This document shows positions 12,630 to 13,431 of a DNA stretch of 13,431 nucleotides, piece by piece. Below the pieces are notes generated by a model that saw only the letters and a list, made by a program, of their open reading frames with translations, was not told the origin of the DNA and searched no databases. The stretch lies in contig DOTC01000112.1 in assembly GCA_003513855.1 (NCBI GenBank), forward strand, positions 182 to 13,612. The letters are read 5' to 3'. This DNA is from Deltaproteobacteria bacterium. GTDB taxonomy: Bacteria; Desulfobacterota; Deferrimicrobia; Deferrimicrobiales; Deferrimicrobiaceae. The position numbers and the translations under genes were made by a program. Numbering within the stretch: the stretch's first letter is position 1; each line of letters starts with the position of its first letter.

Positions 12630-13431
12630 CAGGGTTCGATGTGCCTGGCGCAGATGATGTACGACGCGAACACCGGATGGGCACGACCGCTCACATTGTC
12701 CGCACCGTGTGCACCCACGGACCGTAGCGGATGCAGGAATGGTTTGATACGTGTTGCGGGCCAGGTTGCTTTTCCCGTGATCCCTGTGGTACTGGAGACA
12801 CCGCAGGATATCGGGAATAGCGATCCCCGAGGGGCAGCCCGGGGAGCATCTCCCGCACAGCCTGCAGACTTCCCGCCCGGTCGCGTCGACAATTCTTGAC
12901 AGGGAATCGCTCTCCGCTGCGCTCAACGGTTTCCCGCTTGCGGCCAGATTCTCCGTGAGAATTTCGAACGTGTCCATCTCCGTGATGACGGCGGAAACCG
13001 CGTCGTTCCGCAGGACCCACTTCAGTTTCGCCCGGGGAAGGCTCACCCCCTCGGCCAGCAATGCGGCAAGATCCTCCCTCTGCCCTCCCGCCATGGTTTT
13101 CATCGCCACGACGCCCACGTCCTTCTCTTTGGCCAGGGCCAGCACCTTCCCGATCCCGGCGGGTTGCGGGGGATCGTCGCCGCCATTCCCCCCTTCCGAA
13201 AACGGCCCCGAATAGGCATTGTAGGCCACCGTGATCATGTCGTACCGACCGCTTTTGATGACAGGCATCAGGACATTTGCGGGATCCGTGTGGCAGGAGA
13301 CGCCTGTGTACCGGATCTTTCCTTCCTGTTTCAGCTGTTCGAATGCTGCCAGCACCTCCTCATGTTCCGCCACCCGGGCGTCGGACAGGTTATGGATGAG
13401 CAGGATGTCCAGATAGTCGGTCTGCAGCCTC
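12594..13431 (-). CDS. Aldo/keto reductase with C-terminal double 4Fe-4S motif (5' truncated by window)
   Basis: 278 residues of the C-terminal part are visible; the frame runs off the right edge and the true start lies beyond it. 'TDYLDILLIHN' holds the catalytic His of the AKR tetrad; Asp, Tyr and Lys lie upstream. It continues with 'AFEQLKQEGKIRYTGVS', 'YDMITVAYNAYSG', 'VVAMKTMAGG' and 'LKWVLRNDAVSAVITEM', the standard barrel order. After the barrel come two ferredoxin-like motifs, CRLCGRCSPGCP and CTRCGQCERSCP, which should bind two 4Fe-4S clusters. The enzyme is therefore likely an electron-transferring reductase rather than a plain NADPH one; the substrate is unknown. The GTG at 13373 is internal to the frame and not a start. 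The 3' end overlaps the phosphatase gene by 36 nt. Confidence 0.9.
   Translation of the reverse strand, partial: RLQTDYLDILLIHNLSDARVAEHEEVLAAFEQLKQEGKIRYTGVSCHTDPANVLMPVIKSGRYDMITVAYNAYSGPFSEGGNGGDDPPQPAGIGKVLALAKEKDVGVVAMKTMAGGQREDLAALLAEGVSLPRAKLKWVLRNDAVSAVITEMDTFEILTENLAASGKPLSAAESDSLSRIVDATGREVCRLCGRCSPGCPSGIAIPDILRCLQYHRDHGKSNLARNTYQTIPASATVRGCTRCGQCERSCPSGVRVVHHLRQAHRTLSWNGRAGRMDS

Overview
The window reads as a chromosomal segment of a GC-rich, Gram-negative bacterium. It encodes outer-membrane beta-barrels, one of them Omp85/BamA-like, a Tat-exported DUF362 protein, a VKOR-DsbA fusion, a FecR-domain protein and a single-chain (large) PurL. The mix of DUF6599, DUF362, small zinc ribbons, a holin-like two-TM protein and an Fe-S aldo/keto reductase reminds me of Desulfobacterota/Desulfuromonadota-type genomes. 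That placement is an impression from gene content and was not tested. There are no tRNAs, rRNAs, CRISPR arrays, transposases or integrases.

Layout. (1) 1-618: 3' end of purL, convergent with what follows. (2) 3608-633, minus strand: a tight apparent operon of DUF6599 protein, Tat-exported DUF362 protein (10-nt overlap), hisF, and a small CxxC/coiled-coil protein. (3) 3841-5398, plus strand: secreted FecR-domain protein, MJ0042-like zinc ribbon, and a small beta-barrel with its own promoter. (4) 6985-5441, minus strand: VKOR-DsbA fusion and a membrane-anchored protein of unknown function. (5) 7176-8972, plus strand: BamA/TamA-like protein. (6) 8993-10928: an accessory patch holding a small HTH protein, an AT-rich island with direct repeats, a holin-like protein, several very small membrane proteins and a truncated cupin. 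(7) 10989-12629, plus strand: a secreted 107-aa protein, a rho-independent terminator and a PhoA-family alkaline phosphatase. (8) 13431-12594, minus strand: an aldo/keto reductase with two 4Fe-4S motifs, cut by the window edge.

The gene content points to envelope biology: secreted, Tat-exported or outer-membrane proteins and periplasmic disulfide formation, interleaved with two housekeeping genes (purL, hisF). Three unlinked plus-strand genes, the 210-aa barrel, the holin-like protein and the phosphatase, share one promoter architecture: TTGC(C/T)T, exactly 17 nt, GATAATG. The least explained part is 9203-10930. It contains three small membrane-protein genes of 34-48 codons, each with a good Shine-Dalgarno sequence; back-to-back promoters overlapping at one near-palindromic -35 site; and a cupin missing its C-terminal half.
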